Positions 1-9,781 of a stretch of DNA of 64,000 nucleotides are shown here, piece after piece. The notes under the pieces are model-generated. The model was given only the letters and a program-made list of their open reading frames with translations, searched no databases and was not told the DNA's origin. Position numbers and translations under genes: made by a program. Within the stretch, counting starts at the first letter, position 1; every line of letters starts with the position of its first letter. This DNA is from Nitrososphaerota archaeon (lineage in GTDB: Archaea; Thermoproteota; Nitrososphaeria; Nitrososphaerales; JACPRH01): NCBI GenBank assembly GCA_016190055.1, contig JACPRH010000041.1, positions 1 to 64,000 on the forward strand. The letters run 5' to 3'.

Positions 1-382
1 GTATTCTTTGTGTTTGCCAACCCCTTTAGTTAAAAAGAAGTATTTCGGGATCGGTCCCATACGCAGAGCAAGGCGCGAGCCGCTTATTAATCTTCGAAGC
101 ACCGTTTACGTCGCTCAAAAGTTCATTCATCTTTCATCCAACCTATTCAAATATGATTGATCAGCTGTTGCACTTTTCTTTCTTAAGAAGTATTGAACGC
201 TTCAAAACTGCGTTTGAACGTGCGTTTAGAGACTGCTCTTCTAATCCTTCCAAGCTAACTGATATCTTTATAATCACCGATAAACGCAGATTCTTACTTG
301 AAACAGTTGAGTCGCAGAAAACGTAGCGAGAAGAGCTACTCATCTCGTTAAAATTACAAAAGTTAGCGAAGGTGATAATGAG
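1..382. other. Leading intergenic region, no gene seen
   Basis: No convincing gene is visible in this stretch. The only long open frame, on the minus strand, overlaps the start of the histidine kinase and has no recognisable domain. An AAGGTGA ribosome-binding-like sequence lies just before the kinase ATG. The left end may hold the tail or promoter of an upstream gene outside the window. Confidence 0.5.
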
Positions 383-1879
383 ATGAATTATAGGCTTCAG
401 GACGACACACTCGATCACATAATGGACGCAGTAATCGCTATTGATAATGGATCTAACATTACCTATCTGAACCACGCGGCTGCGAAACAATACAATGTAG
501 ATGTGAATAACATCTTGGGATCAAAGCTAACGGATCTATACGAGATTACTTGGCTCAGACCAGAAGATGAGCAGAATCTGCGTGGTTCGCTGGAAAAGAT
601 TGGTTACTGGCACGGTGAGAGCATTCACCGCAGGAGAGGCTCAGGTGAAATACATGTTGAGTCAACAGTTACTGTGTTAAAGAGCACTTCAGGGCAAAAA
701 ATCGGGTTATTGACTATTCATCGCGACATAACCAGATGCAAGCTAGTTGAGGAGGAGTTACGAAAGAGCGAGACGCGTCTATCCATGATTCAACGGGCTG
801 CTGGCATCGGCGCATGGGATTGGAACATAGCGGAAGACACCGTTGTCTGGTCTCCCGAGACATACGTTATCTACGGACTGGATCCAAATATACCAGTAAG
901 CCATGAGCAGGTAATGTCTCTAGTTCACCCTGAGGATCGCAGCCGTATAACTGACCTTCAAAACGAGTTGCAGATGCGTCATGCAAAGATATGGAAAGTA
1001 GAGTATCGTATAGATCATCCATCACTTGGCATGCGTTGGCTGTTAAGCTGGGGTAAAGTAGTTTACAATTCAGAAGGCGATCTTATTCGTATCATTGGTG
1101 TTAGCTTTGATATTACGGAGCGTAAGAATGTAGAAGATAGCCTCAAGAATCGTATCGAAGATCTGCAGACATTGGTTGATGAGCGTACTGAACAACTCAG
1201 AGATGCTGAGCGATTAGCTGTCATCGGCGAAACAGCGGGGATGGTGGGTCACGACATGCGTAACCCGCTTCAATCCATAGTTATCGCGGTCTACTTAGCT
1301 GAGGAAGATCTGAGTTCTCTACCTGACTGTAAAGCCAAAACCAATCTAAAGCAGTTTCTTGAGACAATAGATGAACAGGTAAAGTACATCAACAAAATCG
1401 TTTCAGACCTCCAAGATTACGCTGAACCCTTGGTTTTACGCAGCGAGGAGACTGATTTAAAACAGACCATCAATGACTCAATTCGAGCCATTGCTTTACC
1501 TGAATATATCCAATCCTCGGTGTTAATCGAAGATAATTTTCCGAAGATGACGATAGATCCTTTCCTCATTAAACGGGTGTTCATTAATCTAATCACAAAT
1601 GCTGTTCAAGCTATGCCGAAAGGAGGAAAACTGACGATAAGCGCGTCAAGAAAAAATGGTGATGTGCTTGTCAATGTTGAAGATACCGGCGTAGGTATAC
1701 CCGATGAACACAAGCCTCACATTTTTAAACCACTCTTCACGACTAAGTCTAAGGGACAGGGATTCGGGCTGGCCGCCTCCAGACGCATCGTAGAATCTTA
1801 CAACGGCTCAATTACCGTTGAAAGCGAAGTCGGTAAAGGCACCAAGTTCACAATCAACCTGCCTCTGGTGAAAAGGTAA
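383..1879 (+). CDS. PAS-domain sensor histidine kinase
   Basis: A 498-residue soluble sensor kinase. Two PAS domains (about residues 8-125 and 130-250) are followed by a short coiled coil and a HisKA domain with the phospho-acceptor His near residue 290 (motif VGHDMRNPLQ). The HATPase domain has an N box (NLITNAVQAM), a G1 box (EDTGVGIP) and a G2 region (GQGFGLAASRRI). There is no membrane segment, so it should sense an intracellular cue through PAS. The ATG follows an AAGGTGA sequence. The response regulator starts 9 bp downstream, so the two are likely a cognate, co-transcribed pair. The signal sensed cannot be read from sequence. Confidence 0.93.
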   Translation: MNYRLQDDTLDHIMDAVIAIDNGSNITYLNHAAAKQYNVDVNNILGSKLTDLYEITWLRPEDEQNLRGSLEKIGYWHGESIHRRRGSGEIHVESTVTVLKSTSGQKIGLLTIHRDITRCKLVEEELRKSETRLSMIQRAAGIGAWDWNIAEDTVVWSPETYVIYGLDPNIPVSHEQVMSLVHPEDRSRITDLQNELQMRHAKIWKVEYRIDHPSLGMRWLLSWGKVVYNSEGDLIRIIGVSFDITERKNVEDSLKNRIEDLQTLVDERTEQLRDAERLAVIGETAGMVGHDMRNPLQSIVIAVYLAEEDLSSLPDCKAKTNLKQFLETIDEQVKYINKIVSDLQDYAEPLVLRSEETDLKQTINDSIRAIALPEYIQSSVLIEDNFPKMTIDPFLIKRVFINLITNAVQAMPKGGKLTISASRKNGDVLVNVEDTGVGIPDEHKPHIFKPLFTTKSKGQGFGLAASRRIVESYNGSITVESEVGKGTKFTINLPLVKR

Positions 1880-1888
1880 AGAAGCAAC

Positions 1889-2263
1889 ATGCAGGTGAAC
1901 GGATCACGCATTCTCATAGTGGATGATGATAAAATCATACTGTCGATTCTCACAAAATTCCTGCAAAAAGCAGGGTACCAAACCGATGTAGCTGAGACCA
2001 GCCGCGAAGCATTGGAGAAGGTCAAAAACCAGTATTACGACGTAGCCATAATGGACATCAAGCTGCCAGACATGGAGGGCACAGATCTACTGCTAATAAT
2101 GAACAGAACCTCACCGCGGACGACAAAAATAATGATGACCGGCTTCGCATCAAAAGAAAACCGTGACAGATCCATAAACCGCGGAGCCGACGCCTACCTC
2201 ATTAAACCTATAGCGCCGCAACAGCTACTTAGCACAATCAAGGAAAAGCTAAGTGCAAAGTAA
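1889..2263 (+). CDS. Stand-alone response regulator receiver protein
   Basis: A 124-residue single-domain CheY-like receiver. The acidic pocket is the run of Asp residues after ILIVDDD at the N terminus. The phospho-acceptor Asp lies in VAIMDIKLPDMEG (around residue 56), and the conserved Thr and Lys are in MMTGFA and YLIKPI. There is no output domain, which is common in archaea, where such receivers relay phosphate or act by protein contacts. It sits 9 bp after the histidine kinase and is probably its partner. Confidence 0.93.
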   Translation: MQVNGSRILIVDDDKIILSILTKFLQKAGYQTDVAETSREALEKVKNQYYDVAIMDIKLPDMEGTDLLLIMNRTSPRTTKIMMTGFASKENRDRSINRGADAYLIKPIAPQQLLSTIKEKLSAK

Positions 2264-2314
2264 GGTCAAAACAAGCTAGACTGTAATCGGGCAAGTTACT
2301 GGCTTGCCGCCTAG

Positions 2315-3976
2315 TTATATCCATTTGATTGTTGCTCCGTTAATCTTCAATGATAAAGCGGTGAATGCTACTCCTGCGCCTTCATAGAACTTTGTGAACC
2401 ACTCGTATAGGTGAAGCCTTAGATCCTGGATGTAAACAATCAAACCCTCTATAGCCATCACCCCAATGTTCCCGAATACTACTAGCGGCAGACCTGCTAC
2501 TCCTATTCCCCATGCCCGGTTGAGAAGATCCATAAGGAGCAGGTGCACAATCAGCAGAATACCGAGACGAGTATAGCTCAAGGTGTTAGCCAAGAGCTCA
2601 ATAGGCCTTATGATCATATCCACTATTCCATCAGTTAACGACGACCTAGGATCTACACCGAGCCTAGGTGAAATTAAGGCGCCTACAGCCCTTCCAAACG
2701 CGATTACTAGCAGCGAGCCTACGACTAAAGGTATTGTAATGAATGCGACTGTCGCAATAGGTACTCTGACGCCTAGGTAATCCGACAAAATGGGCGTGGC
2801 CTCCTCACTTTTCAAGATATCCTGAGGGTCAAGACCCACCCCGATTAACGCCATCGAGAGCGGTATCGCTGAAGAGTAGAGCAGCAGAGTGGGAAAAATG
2901 TTTAGCGATGCTTCAAACATATCTCGGGAGTTAATCCGATTCACTAGGGCTATGACATAGCCTGATGCAAGATGGAAAGTACCGATGATTATCGCCAGCG
3001 TAAGAAGAGCTATGACGCTTTCAGTTCCGAATGTCTGCGGCCGCAAAACCGGTATGAGCGGAAACGGTCTCCCTAACGCGAACCCGAAGAAGTCTCCGGT
3101 GAGAAAACCGCTCACAGAGGCTGCGACGCCGAAAATAGCTAGTATGGAACCCCAGTAGCGAAAATTACTCTCCTTCCTTCTTGTCAGAAACAGGCCTAGC
3201 AAAAACATAAGCACGCCTTGACCTAAATCTGAAAACATCATCCCATAGAAGATCGGGAAGAAGAACGCGATAATGGGTGTAGGATCAACCTCAGAGTACT
3301 TTGGTGAGCCAAGTGATAGAGTCACATGTTCAAACAACTTGATTGTCCTAGGATTCTTAAGCAGAGTAGGCACGTAAGGTGGAGCCCCAAGTTTTGCAAC
3401 CGGTGAGGCGAAGAGCAACACATCTTTGAAGCTCTCCCGGAACCTAGATAGCTCGTTTTCCGGGATGTACCCCTCGATCTCGGCGAACCAGCGGAGATCA
3501 ACTCGTCCCTTGATTCTCCTCAGAACTGAAAAGATTCTGAGAGCTAATTCTCTGTATACTTCTAAGCGTCGTACACTGTCCTTGGTCAACGTGGTCTCAG
3601 CGCGGCGAACCCTATACACCGCTACTTCATTCTCTATCTTACCTAGCAGATCGTCTAATCCGTTAGCCTTCAGCACCACCTCTTCCTCTTTCTCCTCCTT
3701 CGCTGCTGGCTCAGGCGCCTCTAATCTGCGGTGGGCTGCCTGTTGCTGTTGCCACTCCTCAGCTTTAGGCTCACTAATGATCTGGTTGATGTTACTGTAT
3801 AGCTCATGGGCTTTAGACTTTAGTAGTGTGAGGTCGTAGAACTCGGTTAGCTCTGGATCATCGGAAGGATGGAATTTGCCGAAGATGCAGAGTCGCACAA
3901 CGATGTTGTTAAGATCTGAGCGCGGGATGATCAGTGTGACCTTCACCAGTTTGTAGACAGCCACTCGCTTAATCAC
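2315..3976 (-). CDS. A/V-type ATP synthase subunit I (a subunit)
   Basis: A 553-residue membrane protein, the stator/proton-channel subunit of the archaeal A-type ATPase. The N-terminal half is hydrophilic and coiled-coil-like, with a charged alanine/glutamate-rich linker near residues 85-105. The C-terminal half has about seven to eight hydrophobic segments. The SYTRLG motif near residue 475 matches the conserved region carrying the essential channel arginine. It is somewhat shorter than usual (about 620-700 residues), mostly at the N terminus. No other ATPase subunit is in this window, so it is separated from the core operon. It converges with the response regulator and is followed upstream by a Usp gene in the same direction. 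Confidence 0.9.
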   Translation of the reverse strand: MIKRVAVYKLVKVTLIIPRSDLNNIVVRLCIFGKFHPSDDPELTEFYDLTLLKSKAHELYSNINQIISEPKAEEWQQQQAAHRRLEAPEPAAKEEKEEEVVLKANGLDDLLGKIENEVAVYRVRRAETTLTKDSVRRLEVYRELALRIFSVLRRIKGRVDLRWFAEIEGYIPENELSRFRESFKDVLLFASPVAKLGAPPYVPTLLKNPRTIKLFEHVTLSLGSPKYSEVDPTPIIAFFFPIFYGMMFSDLGQGVLMFLLGLFLTRRKESNFRYWGSILAIFGVAASVSGFLTGDFFGFALGRPFPLIPVLRPQTFGTESVIALLTLAIIIGTFHLASGYVIALVNRINSRDMFEASLNIFPTLLLYSSAIPLSMALIGVGLDPQDILKSEEATPILSDYLGVRVPIATVAFITIPLVVGSLLVIAFGRAVGALISPRLGVDPRSSLTDGIVDMIIRPIELLANTLSYTRLGILLIVHLLLMDLLNRAWGIGVAGLPLVVFGNIGVMAIEGLIVYIQDLRLHLYEWFTKFYEGAGVAFTALSLKINGATIKWI

Positions 3977-4005
3977 CTACGCCTAAGCTGAAAGGCATCT
4001 ATGGG

Positions 4006-4515
4006 CTATCTGACAACCAAGACTGCGCAATGAGCATGGGTGACTACTCCATTTGCCACACTTCCCATTAGAATCCTCTTTGAGTTAGATCTGCCTTTAG
4101 TTCCAGTCACGATCAGGTCTACGTTATTCATCTCTGCGAAGGTCGTTATGGATTCAACTATTGAAGTAGCATCGACGAGAACCTCAACCTTTGCTTTAAC
4201 TCCTGCCTTTCGAGCCAGATACTCAACCTCACCTAGCCACCTCTGAGACTGCTTTCTCGCTCTTTCATAGTAACTGGCCACCAGTCTATCTTCATCATCA
4301 GAGATCTGTGATGATAAGCTGTACGGCGGCTTCGGAATCACATGGATAGCCAATACCTCAGACTGCTCTGACTTGGCTATCCTCAAAGCATGTCCAAGTG
4401 CCTTGAAGGACACTTCAGACCCGTCAACTGCCACGAGAATTTTCCGCGCAAAAATCTCGCTCAACGCCCTTTCTCCGCTTCGAGCAAGATCCGCGGAGTC
4501 CTTCAACATAGTCAT
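4006..4515 (-). CDS. Universal stress protein (UspA family)
   Basis: A 169-residue single Usp domain after a 25-residue N-terminal extension. The first strand is KILVAVDGSE. The C-terminal nucleotide-binding signature G-x2-G-x9-G-S (GTKGRSNSKRILMGS) is intact, so it belongs to the ATP-binding Usp class. It lies 29 bp upstream of the ATPase subunit I gene in the same direction, so co-transcription is possible. The role is inferred from the family as stress-related nucleotide-binding signalling. Confidence 0.92.
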   Translation of the reverse strand: MTMLKDSADLARSGERALSEIFARKILVAVDGSEVSFKALGHALRIAKSEQSEVLAIHVIPKPPYSLSSQISDDEDRLVASYYERARKQSQRWLGEVEYLARKAGVKAKVEVLVDATSIVESITTFAEMNNVDLIVTGTKGRSNSKRILMGSVANGVVTHAHCAVLVVR

Positions 4516-4604
4516 TCGCGATAGAAACAGGCGGCCATTAACTTAAGTGTTGAGTTCCCCAATTAATAATCGCTCGCAGCTAAAACGCATTTAGAGGAGA
4601 CACC

Positions 4605-6476
4605 GTGCTAGAGGCTGGCGTGGAACGCGTTTACTGGTGCTTCAAACTCTTTAACAGCGTTAAGGAGAAGCATGAGGTTGACTTCGCGGATCTTGAGCTC
4701 TCCAGCCTCTTCGGTGAAGTGAAACGGATCAGGAACTTCTACGACACTTTATCGCAAACACCCTTCAACAACTTCACCAAGAAGACAAGGATCCAAGACT
4801 ACTTGGCGCATGAGCTTCCGTACGGCGAGTGTGTTGGCTTCTTCGCTGAAACCAACAAGTGGCTTAACGTCGATAGACTTGTGCGGCGCCTCGCTTATAC
4901 CCGTGAATTCTTTGTCGCAGTCGAACAGGACGATGCTGAAAACGTCTTGAAACAGGCTTTTCCAAACGGCGAGATCGGTAAGAACGTTCAGATCTTCAAG
5001 GAAGGCAGGATGACGCTTCTCCGCTTCACCACAAACCAGTATTTTCTGGAAAAAACGCACTACATCTCGAAGCTGAGTAGAGATGAGCAGGAGGTTGACA
5101 GCAACGTCGAGACCCTCCTCACCTTCCTGACTAAGCAGATTAACCGCATCCCCGCATCCTCAACTATGCAGGTTGGGAAACGACTCGAAGACTATTTCGC
5201 TACGAGAGAGGAGCCTTCACTTCACCTAACACACTACATGCACCCGTACAAGGGAAAGTTCCATCCCAAAATGGTTCGCGCCCTCCTCAACCACATCCAC
5301 CCTGAGGATAAAGGAGTCGTGATGGACAACTTCGCTGGCTGCGGCACTCTTCTCGTGGAAGCAACTTGGATGGGGCTGGACAGCAGAGGCGTCGAAATTA
5401 ACCCCCTTTCCGCATTAATGTCAAACGTAAAATGCGACTCCCTAAACCTTGATCCAGCAGCACTGAAAAAGGAAATCCACGCGCTTCTCCAAACTCTGCG
5501 AAACATCAATCCGGCAGACGATGAATTAGCCTCCGGTAGGAAACTGCCCGTCGTAGCGAAGTACGATGCTAGGATGCTTAGACACAGACGAGATGAGATT
5601 CCAAAGAAGGTCTTGAAGATGTTCTCTGACCCTGAGGTCATCAACAGCTTCCTTTTGGCGAGACAGCTAATTGAGCGAATCGAAGATCAAGATACGCGCA
5701 ACTTCCTGATCATAGGGCTAAGCGGCACCATCTCAGACATGCTTCGCCGCCGGAATAGCGACTTCCTCACTGTCTTAGAGGATAGGCTGAACGATCTCTA
5801 CCTCCGCATCTACCTCTTCCACAGGCTAAACGAGGCGCTTAAGATTAATCTCGGTAGCTCCGAGACCTTCATAGGTGATACTCGGGACATAAGCGGGAGC
5901 TGCCGTAGGCTGAACGGGGCCTCTGTTAAGATTGGTGATGGTCAGATCAGGGCTATTGTCAACTCGCCTCCTTACAGCACCGCACTTGACTATATTCGGA
6001 ATGATTATCCACAACTCACAATTCTTGGGCTCGCTGATATTGAGCAGTTAGAGCAGAAGATGATGGGCAACCCGAATGCCCGCGTGTATCCAAACAATCT
6101 CTTACAGGAAATCCAGCGTGGAGACTCGGATTATCAAATGCTTCCGGAGAACGCTAAGAGCATTGTTAACGTGCTTCTGGAGGCTGAGCGGAAGAAAGAG
6201 GCTCTCCGCACCTACCGCTTCTTCAAAGATATGCGCAAAACCCTTCAAGAGATGCATAGAGTGCTCGAAACCGGTTGCAAAGCGGTCATCATCATCGGAA
6301 ACAACCACTACAAGCTTAACGGCAAATATGTTGAGGTGAGAAACGACGAAGTCATCAAGCAAATGGGCATCCAGATTGGATTTAGAGAGGACAAGCTAAT
6401 CAGAAGAGAGCTAGAGAAATCAATGGCCGGAATGATCCGTTACGAATCCATTCTGATACTCCAGAAACCTGCCTAA
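4605..6476 (+). CDS. Solitary amino-methyltransferase (N4/N6 DNA methylase type)
   Basis: A 623-residue protein with a GTG start preceded by GAGGAGA. An HPYKGKFHPKM segment near residue 215 precedes the SAM-binding motif I DNFAGCGT near residue 241 and an acidic motif II (RGVEINP). The catalytic motif IV NSPPY sits near residue 453. This order is typical of site-specific N4-cytosine/N6-adenine DNA methylases. The first 200 residues match no domain I recognise and may be a target-recognition part. No restriction endonuclease neighbours it, so it looks like an orphan. A structured-RNA methyltransferase is the main alternative, since NPPY-type motifs are shared. Confidence 0.78.
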   Translation: MLEAGVERVYWCFKLFNSVKEKHEVDFADLELSSLFGEVKRIRNFYDTLSQTPFNNFTKKTRIQDYLAHELPYGECVGFFAETNKWLNVDRLVRRLAYTREFFVAVEQDDAENVLKQAFPNGEIGKNVQIFKEGRMTLLRFTTNQYFLEKTHYISKLSRDEQEVDSNVETLLTFLTKQINRIPASSTMQVGKRLEDYFATREEPSLHLTHYMHPYKGKFHPKMVRALLNHIHPEDKGVVMDNFAGCGTLLVEATWMGLDSRGVEINPLSALMSNVKCDSLNLDPAALKKEIHALLQTLRNINPADDELASGRKLPVVAKYDARMLRHRRDEIPKKVLKMFSDPEVINSFLLARQLIERIEDQDTRNFLIIGLSGTISDMLRRRNSDFLTVLEDRLNDLYLRIYLFHRLNEALKINLGSSETFIGDTRDISGSCRRLNGASVKIGDGQIRAIVNSPPYSTALDYIRNDYPQLTILGLADIEQLEQKMMGNPNARVYPNNLLQEIQRGDSDYQMLPENAKSIVNVLLEAERKKEALRTYRFFKDMRKTLQEMHRVLETGCKAVIIIGNNHYKLNGKYVEVRNDEVIKQMGIQIGFREDKLIRRELEKSMAGMIRYESILILQKPA

Positions 6477-6605
6477 CAACCCCGTCACCATCAATAACGC
6501 GTCAAAACCAATGCGGCTGATGCGTAACTGAGCGGTGTGATACGAGAAAAACAAAAGTTCCAGCGCGAAACCAAGCTATCAGACAAGCGGAGTAGGGTTA
6601 ATATA

Positions 6606-6779
6606 ATGCCCAACGCACTGGCTAAACATATGTCCGAAATTATTCAACTTAAAACGGAGCAGAATCTTCTTTGCGACGATTGCTCTCACCCCATTCCTTC
6701 TGGTCCCGTCTGGTTCTGCCCTTATTGCCTCGCTAACCTCTGCGACGAATGTAATGAAACGCACGATTGTGATAAGTAA
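6606..6779 (+). CDS. Small zinc-finger protein
   Basis: A 57-residue protein. The ATG at 6606 is chosen because the upstream frame has no domain content and a TATA-like 'taatata' lies just before it. The second half carries paired CxxC motifs (CDDC, CPYC, CDEC) plus a His, arranged like a treble-clef or B-box-like double zinc site. There is no other domain. The function is unknown; a protein- or nucleic-acid-binding adaptor is plausible. It stands alone between the methylase and enolase. Confidence 0.6.
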   Translation: MPNALAKHMSEIIQLKTEQNLLCDDCSHPIPSGPVWFCPYCLANLCDECNETHDCDK

Positions 6780-6900
6780 AATAGGCTTCTAAACCCGCTA
6801 AATTTAGATTAACGGCACTGCATTCGTCTCGCTTAATCACCAATCAGTACCTTAACGGATTCGTGCCGAATCTTTGTATTTGCTCGATTTTTTTGGTCTT

Positions 6901-8196
6901 TTACTGTCCTGCTAAGGCCTTTATCCCTAGATACTTGGCTGAGCTGCCGAGGTTCTCCTCGATCCTTAGGAGTTGGTTGTATTTCGCTGTTCTTTCGGCG
7001 CGAGCAGGTGCTCCGGTCTTGATCTGCCCGGTTCCAAGCGCTACCGCAAGATCGGCGATGGTTGTGTCCTCGGTTTCGCCGGAGCGGTGGCTCACAACGA
7101 CACGGTAGTTGTTTCGGAAGCATAGTTCAGCTGCCTCTATCGCTTCGGTGAGGGTTCCAATCTGATTCACCTTTAGGAGCAATGCGTTAGCGGCGCCCTG
7201 GTCAATGCCGCGCTGAAGTCTCTTAACGTTGGTTACGAAGATATCGTCTCCAACTATCTGCACAGTTTTTCCAATCTCCTTAGTTATAGCGGCGAGACCG
7301 GCGAAATCCTCTTCCTGCAGAGGATCTTCGATTGACTTGACTGGATACTCTTCAACTAACTTTTTGTACAGCACGATAAGTTTCCCTGAGTCAAGCCTGT
7401 CACCGTCGATCCTGTATGTCTTACTTTTCTCGTCGAAGAACTCTGAGGCTGCGGCATCCATAGCAAGCACCACGTCGACGCCTAACTCGTAGCCTGCCAT
7501 GTCCACTGCCTTTGAGAGCGCTTCAAGCGCCTCTCTTACCGTCTTCATCGGAGGTGCAAATCCACCTTCATCTCCGACGTTAATCGCTCCTCGACCGTAC
7601 TTCTCGGTGAGAAACTTTTTCAGGTTTTGATAAACCTCCGCCCCGATTCTCAACGCTTCGCTGAACCGGTCGGCTCCCACCGGCAAAATCATGAACTCTT
7701 GGATGCTCAGTTCGCTTCCAGCGTGCTTCCCGCCGTTAATCACGTTCATCATTGGCACCGGCAGAATTCGAGCGCCCCCTCCTCCTAGGTATTTGTAAAG
7801 CGGTTCACCCAACCCGTTTGCAGCTGCCTTTGCGGCGGCAAGCGATACTCCGAGGATCGCGTTTGCTCCGAGGTTAGTCTTGTTAGGTGTCCCGTCAAGC
7901 TTAATCATTAATCTATCAATTTCTTGCTGTTTCGTCGCATCGAGTCCTATTACCTTCGGTCCAATTACTTCAGAGACGTTTCGAACAGCCTTCAAAACGC
8001 CCTTTCCATTGTACCTTGCTTTATCACCGTCTCTAATCTCTAGAGCTTCGTGAGTACCGGTCGAGGCGCCTGAAGGAACATCAGCTCTACCGCTGCTTTT
8101 CGCAGTTTGAAGATCAACCTCGACGGTTGGGTTGCCTCTGGAATCTAGGATTTCCCTAGCAAAGACTTTTCTTATCCTTAGATCAGCAGATGACAT
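6901..8196 (-). CDS. eno: Enolase
   Basis: A 431-residue phosphopyruvate hydratase that interconverts 2-phosphoglycerate and phosphoenolpyruvate in glycolysis and gluconeogenesis. Typical family sequences are present: [13 protein letters not shown] at the N terminus, the loop [13 protein letters not shown], metal-ligand regions around [21 protein letters not shown] and [11 protein letters not shown], the catalytic Lys in LLKVNQIGT, and [19 protein letters not shown]. Full length for the family. An AGGAGG-type ribosome-binding sequence precedes the start, with a TTTAAA TATA-like element further upstream, so it is probably monocistronic. Confidence 0.98.
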   Translation of the reverse strand: MSSADLRIRKVFAREILDSRGNPTVEVDLQTAKSSGRADVPSGASTGTHEALEIRDGDKARYNGKGVLKAVRNVSEVIGPKVIGLDATKQQEIDRLMIKLDGTPNKTNLGANAILGVSLAAAKAAANGLGEPLYKYLGGGGARILPVPMMNVINGGKHAGSELSIQEFMILPVGADRFSEALRIGAEVYQNLKKFLTEKYGRGAINVGDEGGFAPPMKTVREALEALSKAVDMAGYELGVDVVLAMDAAASEFFDEKSKTYRIDGDRLDSGKLIVLYKKLVEEYPVKSIEDPLQEEDFAGLAAITKEIGKTVQIVGDDIFVTNVKRLQRGIDQGAANALLLKVNQIGTLTEAIEAAELCFRNNYRVVVSHRSGETEDTTIADLAVALGTGQIKTGAPARAERTAKYNQLLRIEENLGSSAKYLGIKALAGQ

Positions 8197-8464
8197 TACG
8201 ATCCTCCTCTACATCAAGTTCATAGGATTTAAAGTAAACTCAAACAAATATTTCACAATCTGTCAGACTTACCATCGGCATTCTGTCTCGTTAGATTTCT
8301 AGCCGTTTGCGGTGCTTCTGTTGTTGATACTCGTTATGAAATTTGACTACGGTTGGAACTGTAGATGCATTACTGTGTGCTATACTACTCTATGAAGAGT
8401 TGAAAAATAAAAAAGGGTGCGTCTGGTGAAGCGGATGTCTCTGTAATGCTTGTTGTCTTTTCTT
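8197..8464. other. Enolase promoter region
   Basis: No gene is seen. On the minus strand a GAGGAGG sequence sits close to the enolase ATG, and an AT-rich 'actttaaatcc' about 38 bp upstream is a plausible TATA element. The rest is featureless. Confidence 0.4.
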
Positions 8465-8794
8465 TTAGATAGTAGGTTCGATCTCTACTTCAAGGTCTTC
8501 CTCTTTTGTTACGTACTCCCTGTAATCTTCCTCTATTCGCTCGCGGCCTGATACCGCCTGTGTCTCCTCCACTATCTCTTTCACTTCTCTAGTTGTTGGT
8601 TCCTGTGCAAGTACTTCTTTAGCCCGCTTCAACAGGGCTATTGGTCTGTTCGCCCAGACGCCGTAGAGCTTTCCGCATGTGGAGCATCTGACCCCTCGGT
8701 CTGTGTAATAGAGCACTTCGCCTCCACATGAGCAGGGTCCAAACACTCCCTTGCTATGGATGCTCTCGATGATGCGAATAGTCTTTGGTCGCAT
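8465..8794 (-). CDS. Zinc-ribbon protein with acidic tail, unknown function
   Basis: A 109-residue protein. The N-terminal half holds a zinc ribbon made of CSC and CSTC pairs with a Gly-rich knuckle, around residues 21-43. The C-terminal 50 residues are strongly acidic (runs of Glu/Asp) and probably disordered or helical. I do not recognise the family. The ribbon suggests binding to nucleic acid or to the transcription or translation machinery. It lies immediately next to a decayed IS, whose left end is about 57 bp upstream of the start, so its promoter region may be affected. Confidence 0.65.
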   Translation of the reverse strand: MRPKTIRIIESIHSKGVFGPCSCGGEVLYYTDRGVRCSTCGKLYGVWANRPIALLKRAKEVLAQEPTTREVKEIVEETQAVSGRERIEEDYREYVTKEEDLEVEIEPTI

Positions 8795-8850
8795 TTACTC
8801 TCATGCTAAGATAACATACGTTATATTTAACTATTTGTAAAGATGCGATG

Positions 8851-9577
8851 GGTGATGTTACCTTAAGGTGATCACCTCTTTGAGGTGTTGATTGTTTGTT
8901 GATATTCTGGTTGTTTGTGTAGGTGGAAGAGTTTGATTCAGCTCCAGATATGCTGTTGCCTGCAGCCTCTCTTTCTGCAGGGGAAGTAGTCGTCGAAACC
9001 CTCCGTCCTGTCCTTGACAGTCTGCACTGCCCTCTCCATAATATCATACAGCCATTCGCCTTGAGCATAGACCTGATGCTTCAAACCCAGTCTCAAACAT
9101 GCTTCAGGATAGACGGTTGCTCCATCACTCCAGACTGAATGCTTCCCATACTTCCTGACCATCTACTTCAGAAACAGCTCGGCAGTCAGGCTGCTCCTAG
9201 TCAAGGAGAGAGAACCACAATCCGAGAAACCGCTTCTGAAACGGCTCGTAACATACACACCCAGATCCAAGCATCAGACCTCTTCACCCTAACCATCATC
9301 TCATCAATTAGAAACAACCTCGCCACCCCCTCTACGCCTAGTCTTGAACAAACCATCAAGAGGAGCCAACTCCTGCATCCACATACATCCAAACCGACTT
9401 GTGACTCCTCCTAGCAAAGGGACTCATCGCTCTGGAACAGGCCCTGAGGCTCAAACAAACCCTTCAAAGACCAAATATACCGCATACACAATAACAAGAA
9501 TGGGCGTTCTCTCTCGGACCAGCATATGCACCACATATGCATCTGAGAGCGAACATCTCCATTAAGGTAACACCACC
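8851..9577. mobile_element. Decayed IS6-like insertion sequence (copy A) with terminal inverted repeats
   Basis: The ends are 16-bp inverted repeats differing at one position: GGTGATGTTACCTTAA at 8851-8866, and the complement of GGTGGTGTTACCTTAA at 9562-9577. The enclosed 727 bp encodes a broken DDE transposase on the minus strand. Its fragments match the same protein as the second element at 17577-18337. No clear target duplication is visible, as expected of an old copy. Confidence 0.82.
8938..9392 (-). pseudogene. IS6-like DDE transposase remnant
   Basis: Two fragments in different minus-strand frames together make up a DDE transposase core. The upstream piece (9201-9392) has LFLIDEMMVRVKRSDAWIW, which aligns with VFLVDETYVKIGASEAWVW in the other copy and carries the first catalytic Asp. 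The downstream piece (8938-9162) has KHSVWSDGATVYPEAC (second Asp), followed by a GLKH and MERAVQTVKDRTEGF segment with the catalytic Glu. The break between them shows the gene is dead. Confidence 0.8.
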
Positions 9578-9781
9578 CGGCCCATTCTTGTGAAGATTTA
9601 TATGGTTGTGGAATGCAGATTTATCCAATACTCTTGACAAGAATCATCTTAATGAAGAGCGAAGTGCATAGAGTTTCACGCGAAGAATTTTTGTTCACCG
9701 GCAAGTCCCTTGCCATGAACGCTAACAGCCTGCGTATTCCCCACGTTGAGTTGACGTTATCACTGTAAGGAAGTGACTAGA

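Noticed and set aside
161-490. 109-codon minus-strand frame at the left end
   Set aside because: It overlaps the histidine kinase start, is of atypical composition and matches nothing.
3426-3839. 137-codon plus-strand frame opposite ATPase subunit I
   Set aside because: It lies wholly inside a well-supported gene and has a Ser/Leu-rich composition expected of an antisense shadow.
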